From Boletus sp. NGJ (lineage: Eukaryota; Basidiomycota; Agaricomycetes; Boletales; Boletaceae), in NCBI GenBank assembly GCA_019096195.1, contig JAGTXK010000055.1, positions 1,984,001 through 2,048,000 of the forward strand: a stretch of 64,000 bases of DNA, given 5' to 3'. The notes beneath the pieces are model-generated. The model saw only the letters and a program-made list of their open reading frames with translations. It was not told the DNA's origin and searched no databases. The position numbers and the translations under genes were made by a program. Of the stretch, positions 36,012-47,677 are shown one piece after another; the first letter of the stretch is position 1, and each line of letters begins with the position of its first letter.

Positions 36012-37618
36012 TCAAATGTCCTCGCTGTCGCTATAGAACTCGTCCTCTTCGTCATCCACGCTCGCGAGGTTGGTCATGTCGACCTTGTATCTCAACAGGC
36101 CTCCAATACCACCAAAGCCTTTGACAAACTGGGCGCCCTCCTGAGAACGGTTGGTCACGAACTCGAGGTTAGTACCGAAATCTTTATATTTCTCGGTGAA
36201 CCACTCGAGCAGAGACTGTGGCTCAGCGGCTTGCTCCATCTCCAAACCGGTAGACTTGTCAACGAATTTCTCGCGATCCTTTTCTTGACCGTAGCCATGG
36301 ACGATGATCTCCGCTAGGGTAGAGTTAGGGATAATCATGATGTCTATTAGACGATGACGTGTCTTACCTCCAGCAGCATTTCTCAGGACGTATCGGGTGA
36401 CATCAAGGTTCTCCCAGACAATCAGTGTTTCAACGGCACCGAGTTCGAGAGCACGGAGCGTATCATCGATACCGAAGCAGTACTTGTTCGTATCCTGACT
36501 GATTTCATCAAAGTATCTCTGAATGAGCTTCTTCTCCTGCACAAACTTGACGTTCGAGAGCGACTCGGCGGCAAGCTCAATAGCCTGAATATCGCGTCAG
36601 TATCCCCAACGAATAATTTCCGTTGGAATTATTCACCTGGTTGAAACCATTCTCGCCGCCATAGCTGACGTCGACAACCTTGATCACCTTGGATGCCAAT
36701 CGTGGGTCGAACATGTCACTCTGGCTGAGCTCTGTCTTGAAATCCGCACTGCCAGCCAGCACGAGGCCGCTGACATTGACTTTGTCGTTGGTAATGAAGT
36801 GCTGAACCGCGAGTTCAGCAACCTTGCGAACGTAGTTGTGCCGCTTCTCGTCTCGAAGACGGGAGAAACGAAGGGCAGACTGACCACCACGGCCGTGCTT
36901 CTTCGGGAGATCGACAGTAAACTTGTGGGTGACCTCGCGCGTGTTACCAGCAAGAGTGCCAAAGAGGGTTCCATTTCCGTCCATCACGATGAATCCGAAA
37001 CGGGAATCGGATTCAAGAAGCTCCGACAGAGCTTCAGTGTGGAATTTATTGTCACAGAGATAAAGAGACCTGAATGTGAGAGAAAGACAAGTTGATGAGC
37101 ATGCAGGGTCACGAGATATGGGAAGGACATACGTATTGATTGGTTTATGAGGTTCAAAGTCAAAGGAAACCTTCTTCTCCTTGCCTTCATCGGTAAGAAC
37201 CGTGCCTACAAAGAGAACCAAACCGTTCGGTGGCACACGGTTGTAAAGCTTGAGACGCTGCTGAGTACTGGTGATAGCAGCGAGCACGGAGAGCCTGTTC
37301 ACACGGGACTTTATGTTGGAGGCTGTACCATACTCTTGTGTGAGCATAGCGGATGCACGAGATATCTGATCCTGTATTATAATAGCGGAAATTTGGTCGG
37401 GTGAGGCATGCAAAAACAATACGAATGATCAAGGTACCTTTGGGGGGATGATCAAACTGATCATGGATGTGCCAGCTCTAGAGGAACCCAGTACAATCAG
37501 CGGTGCGATGATGGAGATAGGCATTCGATGGCACATACCCTCTCGCCGAGTCCAAGCTCTTGATAAGTTTCTTGACCTTCCACATCTGAATGTTTTGTTC
37601 TGCAACGTCTTGACTCAT
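36012..37618 (-). CDS. SUP45: Eukaryotic peptide chain release factor 1 (eRF1)
   Basis: It recognises all three stop codons and triggers peptide release together with eRF3. The start at 37618 reads [27 protein letters not shown], then after an intron [23 protein letters not shown]. The stop-codon recognition motif TASNIKS lies near 37310 and YLCDNKFH near 37050. The catalytic loop [10 protein letters not shown] is near 36880. The C-terminal eRF3-binding domain follows ([39 protein letters not shown]) and the protein ends [11 protein letters not shown] at 36012. The gene is intact with about six short introns, near 435 residues. Confidence 0.97.
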
Positions 37619-37872
37619 GCTGGGCCTGTGCTACTCGGACCAATTGCCCTTTTTTAGCGCTTTTTTGTGTTTTCTTCGAACCCTTGAAGCCGGAGGGCAG
37701 AGGGAGACGAAGAAGAGAAAGGAACTGAGAAAAGATGGTTTGTATACTGATCTTGACTCCGCCTGTATGATTTTGCCCATCCGAGTTCCGCCTCGCCGCC
37801 CACTTGAGGGTGGGTCATAATTTGATCACGTGTTCGAATATAAATCACAATATCTTTTCAAGGAGCTCTTCA
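37619..37872. promoter_or_regulatory. Divergent upstream region of eRF1 and POP7
   Basis: The eRF1 start (37618, minus) and the POP7 start (37873, plus) are 254 bp apart. The stretch contains a purine-rich block (37690-37730) and one E-box CACGTG at 37827-37832, 41 bp before the POP7 start codon. Confidence 0.45.
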
Positions 37873-38628
37873 ATGGCCAACAAGCGGAAGAACGAGACCG
37901 AGAGCGGTCGCGAAAAGAAAGCAAAGAGCGATGCAGGTACTACAAGAAACACGAAAGAAAAAGAGACTTTACAAGCGACGTCTGCAGATCAGTCAGGACC
38001 GTCGCGGAAACCTGACGCGCAGTCAAAACCAAATCGGCGCCCACACATCCGAAAGCTTGCCCCCCCGCGTCCCTTCCCCACCGTTGCGTTGGCATCCTCT
38101 GCGACAGGTCCACGCTCCGCCCACCACGAGGGCAAGAACAACATCTGCATCACCCGAAAAACCAAATTAGCCGCATACCTCCGCCGTTGCAAAGCCCTTT
38201 TTGTCGACGATGGTTTCAAAGAACTCAGATTGAGCGCAATGGGCGCCGCCATCCCACATCTTACCCTCCTGGCTGTGTCTCTTCCCCCGATCTTACCGTG
38301 GGCAGAGGCTGAAGTGCACGTGGATGTGTTTACAGGCTCAGTTGAAGTACACGACGAGGTGTTGTCTGAGAGTGGGAGTGAGGCCGAAGATGGCTCTCAA
38401 GAGGAATTCAGGACGAGAGTCAAATCGACAATGAACATTATCATCCGCATTGGCCAGGGCGAAACATCCACTACCGCGGATGGCACTGTTCGTGATCTGG
38501 CACCGCACGCTGCCAAGGAAGTCGAAAGACAAGCCAATGGTGGAAAGGGAGGCGTACAGCAAGAAGGAGGTGGGCCAGAACAGATTGTGCTCCAGGAGCT
38601 GGAACAGGACGGTATGGAAACTTCATGA
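37873..38628 (+). CDS. POP7: Ribonuclease P/MRP subunit Pop7/Rpp20 (Alba family)
   Basis: RNA-binding Alba-fold subunit of RNase P (tRNA 5' processing) and RNase MRP (rRNA processing). This single-exon gene starts at 37873 with a basic leader (MANKRKNETESGREKKAKSD) and RKLAPPRPFPTVA. The Alba core then reads NNICITRKTKLAAYLRRCKAL, LRLSAMGAAIPHLTLLAVSL and AEVHVDVFTGSVEVHDEVL. A further strand, RVKSTMNIIIRI, follows an acidic linker. The Gly/Gln/Glu-rich tail ends at 38628. About 251 residues, longer than yeast Pop7 because of the two extensions. The family call rests on the ITRKTK and MGAAIxxxxxLA blocks. Confidence 0.75.
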   Translation: MANKRKNETESGREKKAKSDAGTTRNTKEKETLQATSADQSGPSRKPDAQSKPNRRPHIRKLAPPRPFPTVALASSATGPRSAHHEGKNNICITRKTKLAAYLRRCKALFVDDGFKELRLSAMGAAIPHLTLLAVSLPPILPWAEAEVHVDVFTGSVEVHDEVLSESGSEAEDGSQEEFRTRVKSTMNIIIRIGQGETSTTADGTVRDLAPHAAKEVERQANGGKGGVQQEGGGPEQIVLQELEQDGMETS

Positions 38629-39815
38629 CTTGTCATGTATACAATGTCACCAAGTTTGAAACTCGGCGATACTTATTCCGTGCCAGCGATCCGGGCATCC
38701 CTATTGATTCCACCGGAGAAGTCTCTTTCACCGCCTACAACGGCTTGTCCGTGAGGGAAAGACACAACTGAAAACATCTTATCGAGGGGTTTCTTTGCCC
38801 TTTCTGAATCGGCGCTGATACCACCCCTCCAACATGTAGTGTCGGTTTCCTCGGGGGCTCGCGCTGAAACGATTCTGAAGCTCCCTTTCCCGAGGTACTT
38901 GGTCAGCATGCCACCCACTTTGAGGTATGCTGGTTACTGTATTACAGGCGTCATCAATCACGGAGTAATTGATAGGTACGTACATGAAATAATTGAATGT
39001 ACAGTGATTGACCACCCCCAAGATAACGATAAGCGGTGGGTGTCATGCTGGCAAGACGACCTCCTTATGCCGTCACGCAACCGTGTGACCCACAAGGAAG
39101 CGGAAGCGTGCTTGTAGCATTTCGGCGTGAGGATCAGGGAATGATTTGAATTGCCCTGACAAGTCGGAGATGGGGTGAATAACCGCGGAGCAATATCTTC
39201 ATCCCTGACTCTTATGAGCTCTTACCCCTTCGCGGCAGTCCTCTTCTTGCAGGTTTTCACCACAAGAGGGGAGATGTGGTGGGAGCCGAGGGTGCTCCGT
39301 TCTTGCTTGGTTGCTCTACCAAGCAGGATCGCTATCATCCCCCGGATCCATTGTCTTCCCGCTAGCCAAGCTTCCAAGGCTGAACCTTCCGCGTTAGGTT
39401 CATCACATGTACGCCTCATCCGTTATGAAAAGTCGCTTATTCAGCCAACCGTAACTGTGCTGCGTAGCTTATCATCCATTGATGGCCCATCAACATCTTC
39501 ACCTGAATGTTCGCCAGCCCGCAACCCTGTGTACTCTTCTGGGACACCAATTCGACACTCCCCAGCCCATCACTTACAAACGGCCGCGTTCAGGCAGATT
39601 GCGTGTGTTCCTACGACCTAGATTCTGGCCCATCTGATCCGATCGATCTCCACCTATCGTATCTAAGATGCCCTGTGCAAGTACGCGTCCACGTCATTTG
39701 GACTGCTGGCGCTCGCTCACTGCCGTCCTTACGACCTACATATACATTTTCTAAACAGGCGAGAATAACGAGGTGACGTAGGTCCTTTACCCACGGGTCA
39801 TTGTCAAGCATGGTT
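38629..39815. other. Gene-poor stretch with unresolved coding-like frames
   Basis: No recognisable gene. Open frames occur on both strands, for example plus 39175-39621 and plus 39507-39776. The latter contains DLDSGPSDPIDLHLSYLRCP and may be exon sequence of the island that follows. Nothing here matches a family that I know. Confidence 0.35.
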
Positions 39816-40140
39816 GGAACTGCCAATTCCGTCGTTTGAAGAGCGGGATTCACCACTTTGGCATTACAAACTGGATCATGGGACTATTCGCTTTCCTCTT
39901 GGCGTTATTGAACACATGGCTGCACAACTTTCATCACAGCTAGACCCGATGGTAATATGCACGCGGTCCTTATCTTGAAGACTGCCCTACTAACCGATTC
40001 ATCTCCGCGATGTCCCCATCTCGTGGCGGCTTCCATTGTTCAGGGTTTTCTCCGGATGTAACCGCTTGTTACGCTCTCGCACTACTTATGGTTTCGTTCC
40101 TGCGCGAAATACGAAATTGCCTCGAATCTTATCGGATTGC
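39816..40140 (+). CDS. Unresolved coding island (unknown protein, partial)
   Basis: A plus-strand frame reads LPIPSFEERDSPLWHYKL, then DHGTIRFPLGVIEHMAAQL and SSQLDPM, and stops at a good GTAATATG donor near 39950. After an acceptor near 40044 the frame can continue as GFSPDVTACYALALLMVSFL and REIRNCLESYRI. The composition and amphipathic spacing look like real protein rather than chance. I cannot place a start codon or identify the family, and frames downstream of 40140 are ambiguous. It could be part of a diverged gene spanning about 39.2-40.2 kb, or a decaying pseudogene. Confidence 0.35.
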
Positions 40141-40349
40141 GTGAATCAGAACGTTCTCGTCGTCTTATCGGACAGCCCTCTGACCTACGGTATCGCACGT
40201 TCACACTCTTCAGATTACCGCGTTTGTCACATCCATCTCAACCGGTCAATCGCTATGCGGAATGGAAGCTTCGAAAGCCGCCTTTCGTCCTACTCGGGAA
40301 GCACCTTCTCATCGATATCGCCATTCCTGAGCTGACTTGTTCGAGGCCA

Positions 40350-40826
40350 CTTGGTGTACTTCATTTCCTCTGTAGTTACCTTCTTTGTGCCTGGAGTGAG
40401 TTTCAGGGTTACAATGTTGCTTGGCGTTATCAAGGACGAGTCCAACGTAGCGTTTTCGCGAATCTTGGCGCACCAGATGACGTCCTCGATAGCACTATCG
40501 TGAAGTTTCTGCTATGCGTGGTGCAGCATGTACAGTAGACTTTCTCGTGCCGCATCCGTGTACTCCCGTCCGTCCTGTTCGATCGGGTCGGGGCTCGCCT
40601 GTCCTGATACAGCAGGTTCCGTCAAGGTCGGAGGTATACCCGCTGTCAGTCCATGGCGCGCGCAGATTGTCCCCGCGATCGAGAGACCTTTCCGTTGACT
40701 TATCGGTGATAGACTTTGCGACAGCTCAGCGTACTGTCTCCTCCGAGTCACATAAGAGGGGGCATTAAATAAATCAGTTCGCCCGCTGCTGCAAGGTAGG
40801 AGTACTACAGGTAGGTGACTCAGCAT
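40350..40826 (-). pseudogene. Possible decayed minus-strand gene, unknown family
   Basis: The minus strand carries a protein-like frame, YAELSQSLSPISQRKGLSIA through DAARESLLYMLHHA. It is followed by one stop at about 40510 and then another long open stretch in the same frame, KLHDSAIEDVIWCAKIREN to KVTTEEMKYTKWPRT and DEKVLPE. Either the first part is a true C-terminus or the whole is one gene with a single in-frame stop. I do not recognise the family, and no splice site removes the stop cleanly. Confidence 0.3.
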
Positions 40827-42158
40827 CTACACGTGGCAATGCGACGTCATCGCGTCTAAACTGGACCACTGTTCAAAACACGCTCTCGACAATGAGATCC
40901 GTGGTCACGGCGCATGTCAGTGCGGGCACGTATGGCCAATATCCCTCACCAGTCCCGACCCATTGTCACCGCAACACTGCCTCAGATCGATATCAGCTGG
41001 TCCTCATATATTCAGACGGAGGCAACAAAACGAGGTCATCAAAAAGTAAACGTCCAGCGGCTCTTAATGAATGCGAGCAAAAAGGGTTCGTAGAGAAATA
41101 ACCCATGGCAAGACGAAAACATCACCACGGAGAAGGGGGCCAAACAAAGTGATCTGAAATGATCATTCGGTAATCAGTTTCGTCTCCAACTCCATCAAGT
41201 AGAACGCACCCCAAAATATCAGAATCAGCAACACCTCCGAGGCTCCACCGTCTGTTCCCACCTAACCAACTCAGTCTATGCTGAAAAGGTAAACAATAAA
41301 GATCCCGGCTCGACGATGCAATGCAAAGATACAGTATATACTAGGCGCACTCGGCGCTGCTTTAGGGTATAATAGCGTGAATGACACAGGACTTTAAAGA
41401 CTTTCTAGGTGGGAACGGGAACAAGGCGTGAAAAAAAAAAAAAACCTAAAATATATTTGCGATGAGTGCGAGTCCACAACATCGGAGGGGATGACGTACC
41501 AGGCGTATGTCGCCCAAGGATTCATTAATAACCAGAATTGCGCAAGTTAGGAGTGGAGAGTTCGGTAATGCTTGTGGGGGATAGGAAACAAAAAAAAACA
41601 AAAAAGCTACAGACGACTTAAGTGCTTCAAACTGGATGACGAGAGTTAATGGAGAGTGCAAATATGTACAACGAAAGCAGTTGGAGATGAGGTGCTGGGA
41701 GCGCAGAACATGGTTATGACAATCGATTTGGGCGATGTGCCTGTTTAGTGGGAACTGTCGTGACACCAGCATAGCCTAAGCGAATGCGTGGTGTCATGGA
41801 ACCGCGGACGCGACATGCGGCATTTTCCCTACGGAAAACACCTAGCGTTGGGGCGTAAATAAGGCAGCGTGGGTGTGATGGTGGTTGAATGATAGTCGTT
41901 TGATTTCGTCCGAAAAACAAGAACAAAACGGAGGACGGGATGTCGGGACTCCGCACAAAAGATGCGTTGAAGAGAGAGACGAGCGGGGCTTGGCAATCTC
42001 CGCTCCGCACTCTCCCCAGCAACCTTTTGACCACGCACATACACGCGTGTGCGGACGCCTCATACACTTACCGCGCCTCGACGTCCACATGTCGGCTGAT
42101 TTTCTCGACCCCGGCTCCGAGGGCAGTCTTTCTCCCGATATGCTGTATAACAAGGTGT
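40827..42158. other. Intergenic DNA with a long A-tract
   Basis: About 1.3 kb with no convincing gene. Features are a 14-base A run near 41430-41443 and a second A-rich tract at 41587-41605. The minus frame of the next gene stays open to 41842, but the residues read Arg/Ser/His-rich and unlike the gene body, so I treat that extension as intron or UTR. Confidence 0.4.
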
Positions 42159-44189
42159 TTATGCCTGATTGTTCAAAGTGCGGATGACTGACCTGAGCTT
42201 CATCTTCGTCCTGTTCCTCTTCCTCATTCGAACCCTGGCTTGGCTCTTCCTCCTCACCGGATGAATTCGTGCTGGTTGTCGTTTCCTCTGTATCCACCGG
42301 ACTCAGAGGCGGCACATGCTCAGTTCCTTCATCATCGGCCCCTTTGCCGATTTGCGAGAGTGTGTGAGACAAGGATAGCGTATAGCCATGTTTGTGGGAC
42401 GGACTTGAGACATTAGGAGATAGACGGACAGCCGTAAGGACGTGATGTTCATGCTCATCCTTGGATGCGGGAGTGTCAGATTTTTGGGATTGTTCGTCAA
42501 CCGCCATACGCGGTGGCACAGCCTGAAGGTCATGAGGTTCCGAGAAAGGCGACGGTGTCAACTTCAAGTCCGTCACGCTGGGAGATCTGGAGGGAAGGGG
42601 AGACGTAGATGGCGTCGTCAGATCCGTGGATGCGGCAGACGTGCACATGGTCAAGGAGGTGGCAGTGGACGCGGTGGATGCATACATGCTCGCTTCCATC
42701 GATTCACCGCTCTTTCTCCCTTCTTGCGGCTTGTTCTGAAGCTCCGTGGCCTCTTGATCTAAACGGGCTTTTGCCTCCTTCTCTGCACGACGCCTCTTGA
42801 CCCACCCCATGCCACTGCCATCATCATCACCCGACTCAGCACCAGCCATGACATTGCCCATGCCACACTCGGGGATATTATCAGACATTTTTCGACGGGC
42901 AATCGGCGGAGTCGCACATGCTCCAGAACCCCTGCCGCCACGGGTGGTGCCAGCTCCAGCATGAAAAGAAGAACCCGCAAGCAACGCACCACCGCGTTCC
43001 CTCCTCTGTAAGCCTTTCCACATGTCATTTGCAATGCCAACAGATGCATCCACACTACCCATTCCACCGTAGCCCCACTCGACGAACTCGGGCTCATCGC
43101 GAACGTTGGCAAAGGGGTTGGCGAGGGTTTGAGCTGTGACAGGTGAGTTGATTCGTTGGGAGAGAAAGAAAGATGCAAATACTTACCAGCATATCTCTTT
43201 GAACCGTATATCCTACCATTTAGCATCTTGACGCGTTTTTTCGGGAGTGCAACGGACGAACTCGGTGCAGTGCTTGGACGAACGGGGGAGTCGCCGGGGA
43301 GCATTTTGACGGAGGAGGTGTGTCGACCACCCCCAGCGCCCGGTGACGATGCCGAGGAAGAGGCGCGACGCTTCTTTGGGCCAGAGCCCGCGATGGCGGC
43401 CGTATCGTGTGACTGACTAGAATTCTCTCCCCAATCACGTTTTCCGTTGCCCAGATTCATACCTGTGCCGGAACGGTGGAGAGATTGAGCAGGGTCCAAA
43501 GGTTTGGGAGGAGGGGAGAGTGTGCGGGGAGGGCGAGTGATACTGGGCGAACCTGAGCGTGCGCGGAAGAACGATTTTGCTCCAAGTGTGAGGATGTCTT
43601 CTGTAGAAATGCGGGGGAGCTTTGCTAACTGGAGGGATGGGGAGTTGGGGACGGAACTGGCAGAACGGGCGGGAGGAGGGGGAGAAGGGTCACGTGAACC
43701 AGGTAAAGAGGCGGACTGCGAGAGGGGAGAGCTGGGAGAGCAGGAAGAATTGGCGCGACGGAGGAAAGAAAAGGGACGGAGGAGCTTCGAGTGTGGTTTG
43801 GGTTGTACGTTCTGCGATGTGCGAATGGTGGGTGTTGACCGTGCGCTGGAGTGGGATGAGTCGAGGGAGAGGGAGGGGGAGAGGGCGACGCGGCCATCGG
43901 GGATGTCGCTTGGAGCGGGGAGTGACTGCTGGGGGGGCTTGGATTCTGACTGCGGATCATCGAAGGAGGGGTCGGGGGTGTCGAAGAAGTCTCTGCGGGG
44001 ATCTGGAAGAGGGGCAAAGCGTATGCGACGGGTAGAGGGAACAGAGGAAGTGCGATGGAGGTCGAGACACGAGCCAGAGGTGGAGGAGGAGGAGGAGGAG
44101 GAGGAGAGATCTGTCTGGAGGGCGGGGAGAGGTGTGGATGCGGGGGAGGGGGAGGGGGAGGGGGAGCGAAGGAGGATGGAGGTGGTCAT
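42159..44189 (-). CDS. Long low-complexity conserved fungal protein of unknown function
   Basis: Start chosen at 44189 (MTTSILLRSPSPSPSPASTPLP); an in-frame ATG lies upstream at 44213. The first exon is Ser/Pro-rich with RRIRFAPLPDPRRDFFDTP, SKLLRPFSFLRRANSS, RISTEDILTLGAKSFFRARS and KKRVKMLNGRIYGSKRYAG. After an intron (43143-43186) a conserved-looking block reads NPFANVRDEPEFVEWGYGGMG. Further Ser/Thr/Glu-rich sequence, with MGWVKRRRAEKEAKARL, leads to an acidic DEDEAQ. Splicing at GTCAGT/ATCAG would end the protein right after, at 42159; without it the frame runs on to 41842. No domain known to me. The motif pattern (RFAPLPDPRR, NPFANVRDEPEFVEWG) suggests a conserved regulatory or scaffold protein. 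Poly-Ser coded by TCC/AGG-type repeats lies near 44080-44160. Confidence 0.7.
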
Positions 44190-44819
44190 TGCTGGAGAAA
44201 AAGAGAGGACGAGTGTCATCCAGACAAAGGTTGGGTTGGAAGAGACCGCGGCTTGGTGCATCCCCTCTTGTTTTCCTTTTTCTATCCATTCGCTCTCATA
44301 CGCATCAACACTCCCCGGGGTCTTGCTCGGGCTGTGTTCCGCAGGGATCTCAGATTGTGCATGTCGTCCCCCCTATCCCTCCTCCGCGGTTCCCCCTTCG
44401 AAACGTGTCTGCAGCCTGCATGACGGTTCATTGTGGCGCCCGATTGGAGACCTCGGAACGACCGAGTCAGCCTCTGGAAATAATCTCGGTGGTCGACGTT
44501 TCAGTTTTTAAAAGGTTGTTTCGTGATGCGCATACGCGTCCTCACCCTACGCGGAATAAGCCGGTACCTGACATCTTCAGGTCGCGAATATTGGCTTCGG
44601 TCATTGTCGCTCTCACGCCCGACCTTGGCGACGACGGCGTGGACCCCGATATTAACTTTCCACGACCTTCGGTTCCCGCTCGTTCTCAGCCCGAGTCATC
44701 GTACTTACAAATAAAATTCACAGCTGACTGTGCTTATGCGTTCCTTGTCGCGGCGTGCTGTGGTCGAGCAGAGACCGCTTCTGGTGCTACCACAGCTACA
44801 ATAAAGCATCTATCAGTCT

Positions 44820-45175
44820 GTATTCGCGAACGCCCTATCATCCATCACGGATCCTTTTGACGTTGGTGTGCCCGAGGAGCACGCATACGCCGTACTTGGC
44901 ATCCGTCTTGCTTCCGCGCCACACCCCTCGTGACAAGTGCTGACCGATATCGATGACCACGGCAGCGAATATCGGCGACGTCTCTTGGAGGATCGGAACC
45001 ATCGTGCAGATATCGGCAATATTGCTGTCGTAACAAGCACATACGCTTAGCGTTGGGCGCCTTGTGATACAATCCCTCTCATCACGGATTCGAGTTTCAG
45101 CGCGCACGTTCAAGTGTACCGTCAAGACGCCACGGCGGCGCCACTCATCCCAAACGATAGACGGACAGGAGTCTA
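44820..45175 (+). CDS. Unresolved coding island (unknown protein, partial)
   Basis: Three stretches look like protein: SVFANALSSITDPFDVGVPE continuing EEHAYAVLGIRLASAPHP (44817-44930), then EYRRRLLEDRNHRADIGNIAVV (44968-45033), then DTIPLITDSSFSAHVQVYRQ continuing DATAAPLIPNDRRTGV (45067-45174). The first two can be joined by a GTGACA...GGCAG intron of about 36 nt. I cannot join the third cleanly. I see no start codon and no known family. It may be a diverged or decaying gene. Confidence 0.3.
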
Positions 45176-47118
45176 GATTCTACATCCCAGACGGGAAGTT
45201 CTTCCCCCCTAAAGTCGTACGTCAACTCCGTCCAGGCCGGATCCCGACAGACCGAACCGTTCGCAACTGTTTCCAGAGAAAGGCTGACGTGTAGTGGTAC
45301 GATGGTACCCTCACTTTCTGCTCGATCATTGATATGGTGACAGCTCATAGATGCTCGCGTAGATCCACGCGGCTTTGCCGGCGGGAATATCTGCTACCCT
45401 TGGTTTGGATATCCAAATATTCGACCTTTTTATCGTTAGCTTTCGGACATGAACACAATCTCACATGTGATTACTCCGTAGTAGGCCACAACGTCGCGTA
45501 TGTATACCAAGTAACGACCGTGTCTTTGACCTATGGGGAAAATGCATCATACACCGTTCGAAACATTATAAATAGAGAAGATTTAAATTCTCCGCCATCC
45601 ACCTTCTAGAAACCATGCAATCAGGTGGAGATACTGACACCACCTCATGCGGGTGACGTGGGTCCCGGTATAAGACACAGCCATATCTCATAGAAGTTTC
45701 CAGTAGTACGCCCCAGCTGTCTTGGCAGGGTTCCTCTCGATTATGAATTCGGGGCTTCGGGTGAAAGTACTGACGTGGTGCCATTTTGTCATCGAACACT
45801 TATGGTCATTGTGTGTGTCGGATCAGGGGAAGCCAGGATGACCGAGGCGCGAATGTGACGGATTCGAAGCGTCAGAGTTCAACGAGATGGGGCCCGTGCT
45901 TGACATGAGTCCTCTTTCATTAACGCCACTCACCGAGCCACTGGCAGTAAACGATCGAGTGGGCGCTACAAACAATCATTCAATAACTCGTGGCATGATC
46001 CACGCTTCGTTCAGATTTGTAGTGCACGGGAACCTCGAGGTTAAGGTGAGTTGTGACTTTAGGCAATGCATTCATACAAGCACGTTCTGTGAGTAATTTA
46101 AATCCGAATTCATGATCATTGCCAGCCACTCACCATTCACATTCAACGGTGCGACTGTCGGATCCGACCAGCATGGGATGGGGATGGACCACATCTACTC
46201 GAAAGCATCAGCAAGTCATGCGTGTGCATGATACGAATGCATCATCGTGGCTTGCGTGTAATGATTTCAAGTCGCCATGAGTTACCAAGGGTTACATAGC
46301 CTTTTTAGGCAGTCCAACTCGAAGTAGTCTGCTAGCTCATTATAATCGTTAGACCGACAGTACTTGTTCATGCCAAAGCTTAATTTAGTTACCGTAATTA
46401 TCGTCGGGAATCCGATACCGGACCGCAGTAATATTGGATCCAACGGCTCGTATTCCCGGCAAAAATCGCGCTTTAAACGTTGAAAACTCTTGGCCGTTTG
46501 TGCAAGCTGGTGAACACTCACTGAATGTGACAAAGTCACTTATAGCGGAAATGTCGCCGCTGCCAAGGAGGAGTGGCAAATGCCCACCAGTGAGTCAGGC
46601 AGTATGCCACTGCATCGCCGCACCAACACACTTGACATAGGTGACGCGGTGACGCGGTGACGTGAGCTGGGGAGCGAAGTGCCACTTGTGTATGCCACAG
46701 GCGGTGGGGTGACATATAAATGATTAAGTGACTGAGCAACTTTTGCGTGCAATCCCAAAAGTGCAAAGCAAGGCTGGAGTGAAGAATGAATTGGATCTCA
46801 TCACTGAGGCATGGATTGGACGGTCATTGAGCGGCACTAAAATCGATCGTCGAACGAGTTGACAAGGTGACAAGGACCTCATGAGACTGGTGTGTTTTTA
46901 GTTGAATTTGACCCTTCGCCAACGAACCCGAGTCGACACAGAAGGGTAACTTTGTGTATGTCGGCGGGTAATGGGCTGCATTGATGAAGGTCCGGGTTTC
47001 TGCAGTGGATTTGACGTGTCCTGTGTGGCTCAACGACGAGAGCGTATAGTCCATTTAAATGCATACCTTGGGCGGTTAAATTGGCTTGAATTCCGGCGGC
47101 AGCCTCGTCATGCCAAGG

Positions 47119-47166
47119 GGTCCGATTAGGACCGAATTAAAGGACCGATTCGGTCCTGATCGGACC
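47119..47166. repeat. 48 bp inverted repeat
   Basis: Arms of 17 bp (47119-47135, GGTCCGATTAGGACCGA; 47150-47166, TCGGTCCTGATCGGACC) pair with one mismatch around a 14 bp spacer. Inside it a second palindrome AGGACCGATTCGGTCCT (47141-47157) competes. This could be a hairpin or the end of an unrecognised element. Confidence 0.6.
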
Positions 47167-47677
47167 CGACCAACTCAGATGGTGGTCGACCGATCAACCT
47201 ATAATTCAAACTCCGCTCGGCTGCGACCGAACCGACCTTTCGGCGTCAGGTGACATGCAAGGATGGCTGTGCTCTGAGGTCAAAAATATGTTGTGTTATG
47301 ACAGCTCGCCTACCGGCTTTTACCCTTGCATGACCAATCTGCCGGTTGGTCAGATCCCCTCACGTGATATAAAGTCACATGACAATCAACTGGTTAATAA
47401 CTCAAAAGTTAAATAATGGCTAGAACAGAGGCTAACAGAGGCTGGCATATAAAAAGCATCGCCGGGAATGATCTGGCTTATCTCTTCACAAAACCCAGTT
47501 GTCCGATCTTCTACAATAGCGTTCACAGCGAAAATTGCATTTTTCCCATCAGCGCCTGCGTACCGTGCATCCTCTCGACTTCACCAGGTAGTGTGCCCAC
47601 TCTAGTTAATATCCATCACCTGGTCCCACCTCATGTCATCGTAGTTGTCGAGATATTTCACTTCCCCATCAATCAAG

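Larger units (their letters stand above)
44190..47677. other. 3.5 kb gene-poor region upstream of glutathione reductase
   Basis: No recognisable gene. A plus-strand island at about 44820-45170 has protein-like frames (listed separately). Near 46659-46680 GTGACGCG repeats in tandem about three times. An inverted repeat lies at 47119-47166. A CACGTGATATAAAG stretch at about 47363 could serve the glutathione reductase promoter. Confidence 0.4.

Noticed and set aside
38673-39021. Two overlapping minus-strand ORFs next to POP7
   Set aside because: No motif, no splice context, and competing frames of similar length on the other strand.
41842-42158. C-terminal extension of the low-complexity minus-strand gene
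   Set aside because: Open frame only. A good GTCAGT donor and ATCAG acceptor give an immediate stop, and the residues differ in character from the gene body. Kept as an alternative in the gene entry.
43504-44511. 335-residue plus-strand ORF rich in Gly/Glu/Arg
   Set aside because: Antisense of the Ser/Pro-rich minus-strand gene; its repeats are the complement of poly-Ser codons.
46656-46685. GTGACGCG tandem copies as a possible satellite or CRISPR-like array
   Set aside because: Only about three short units, with no spacers and no further copies.
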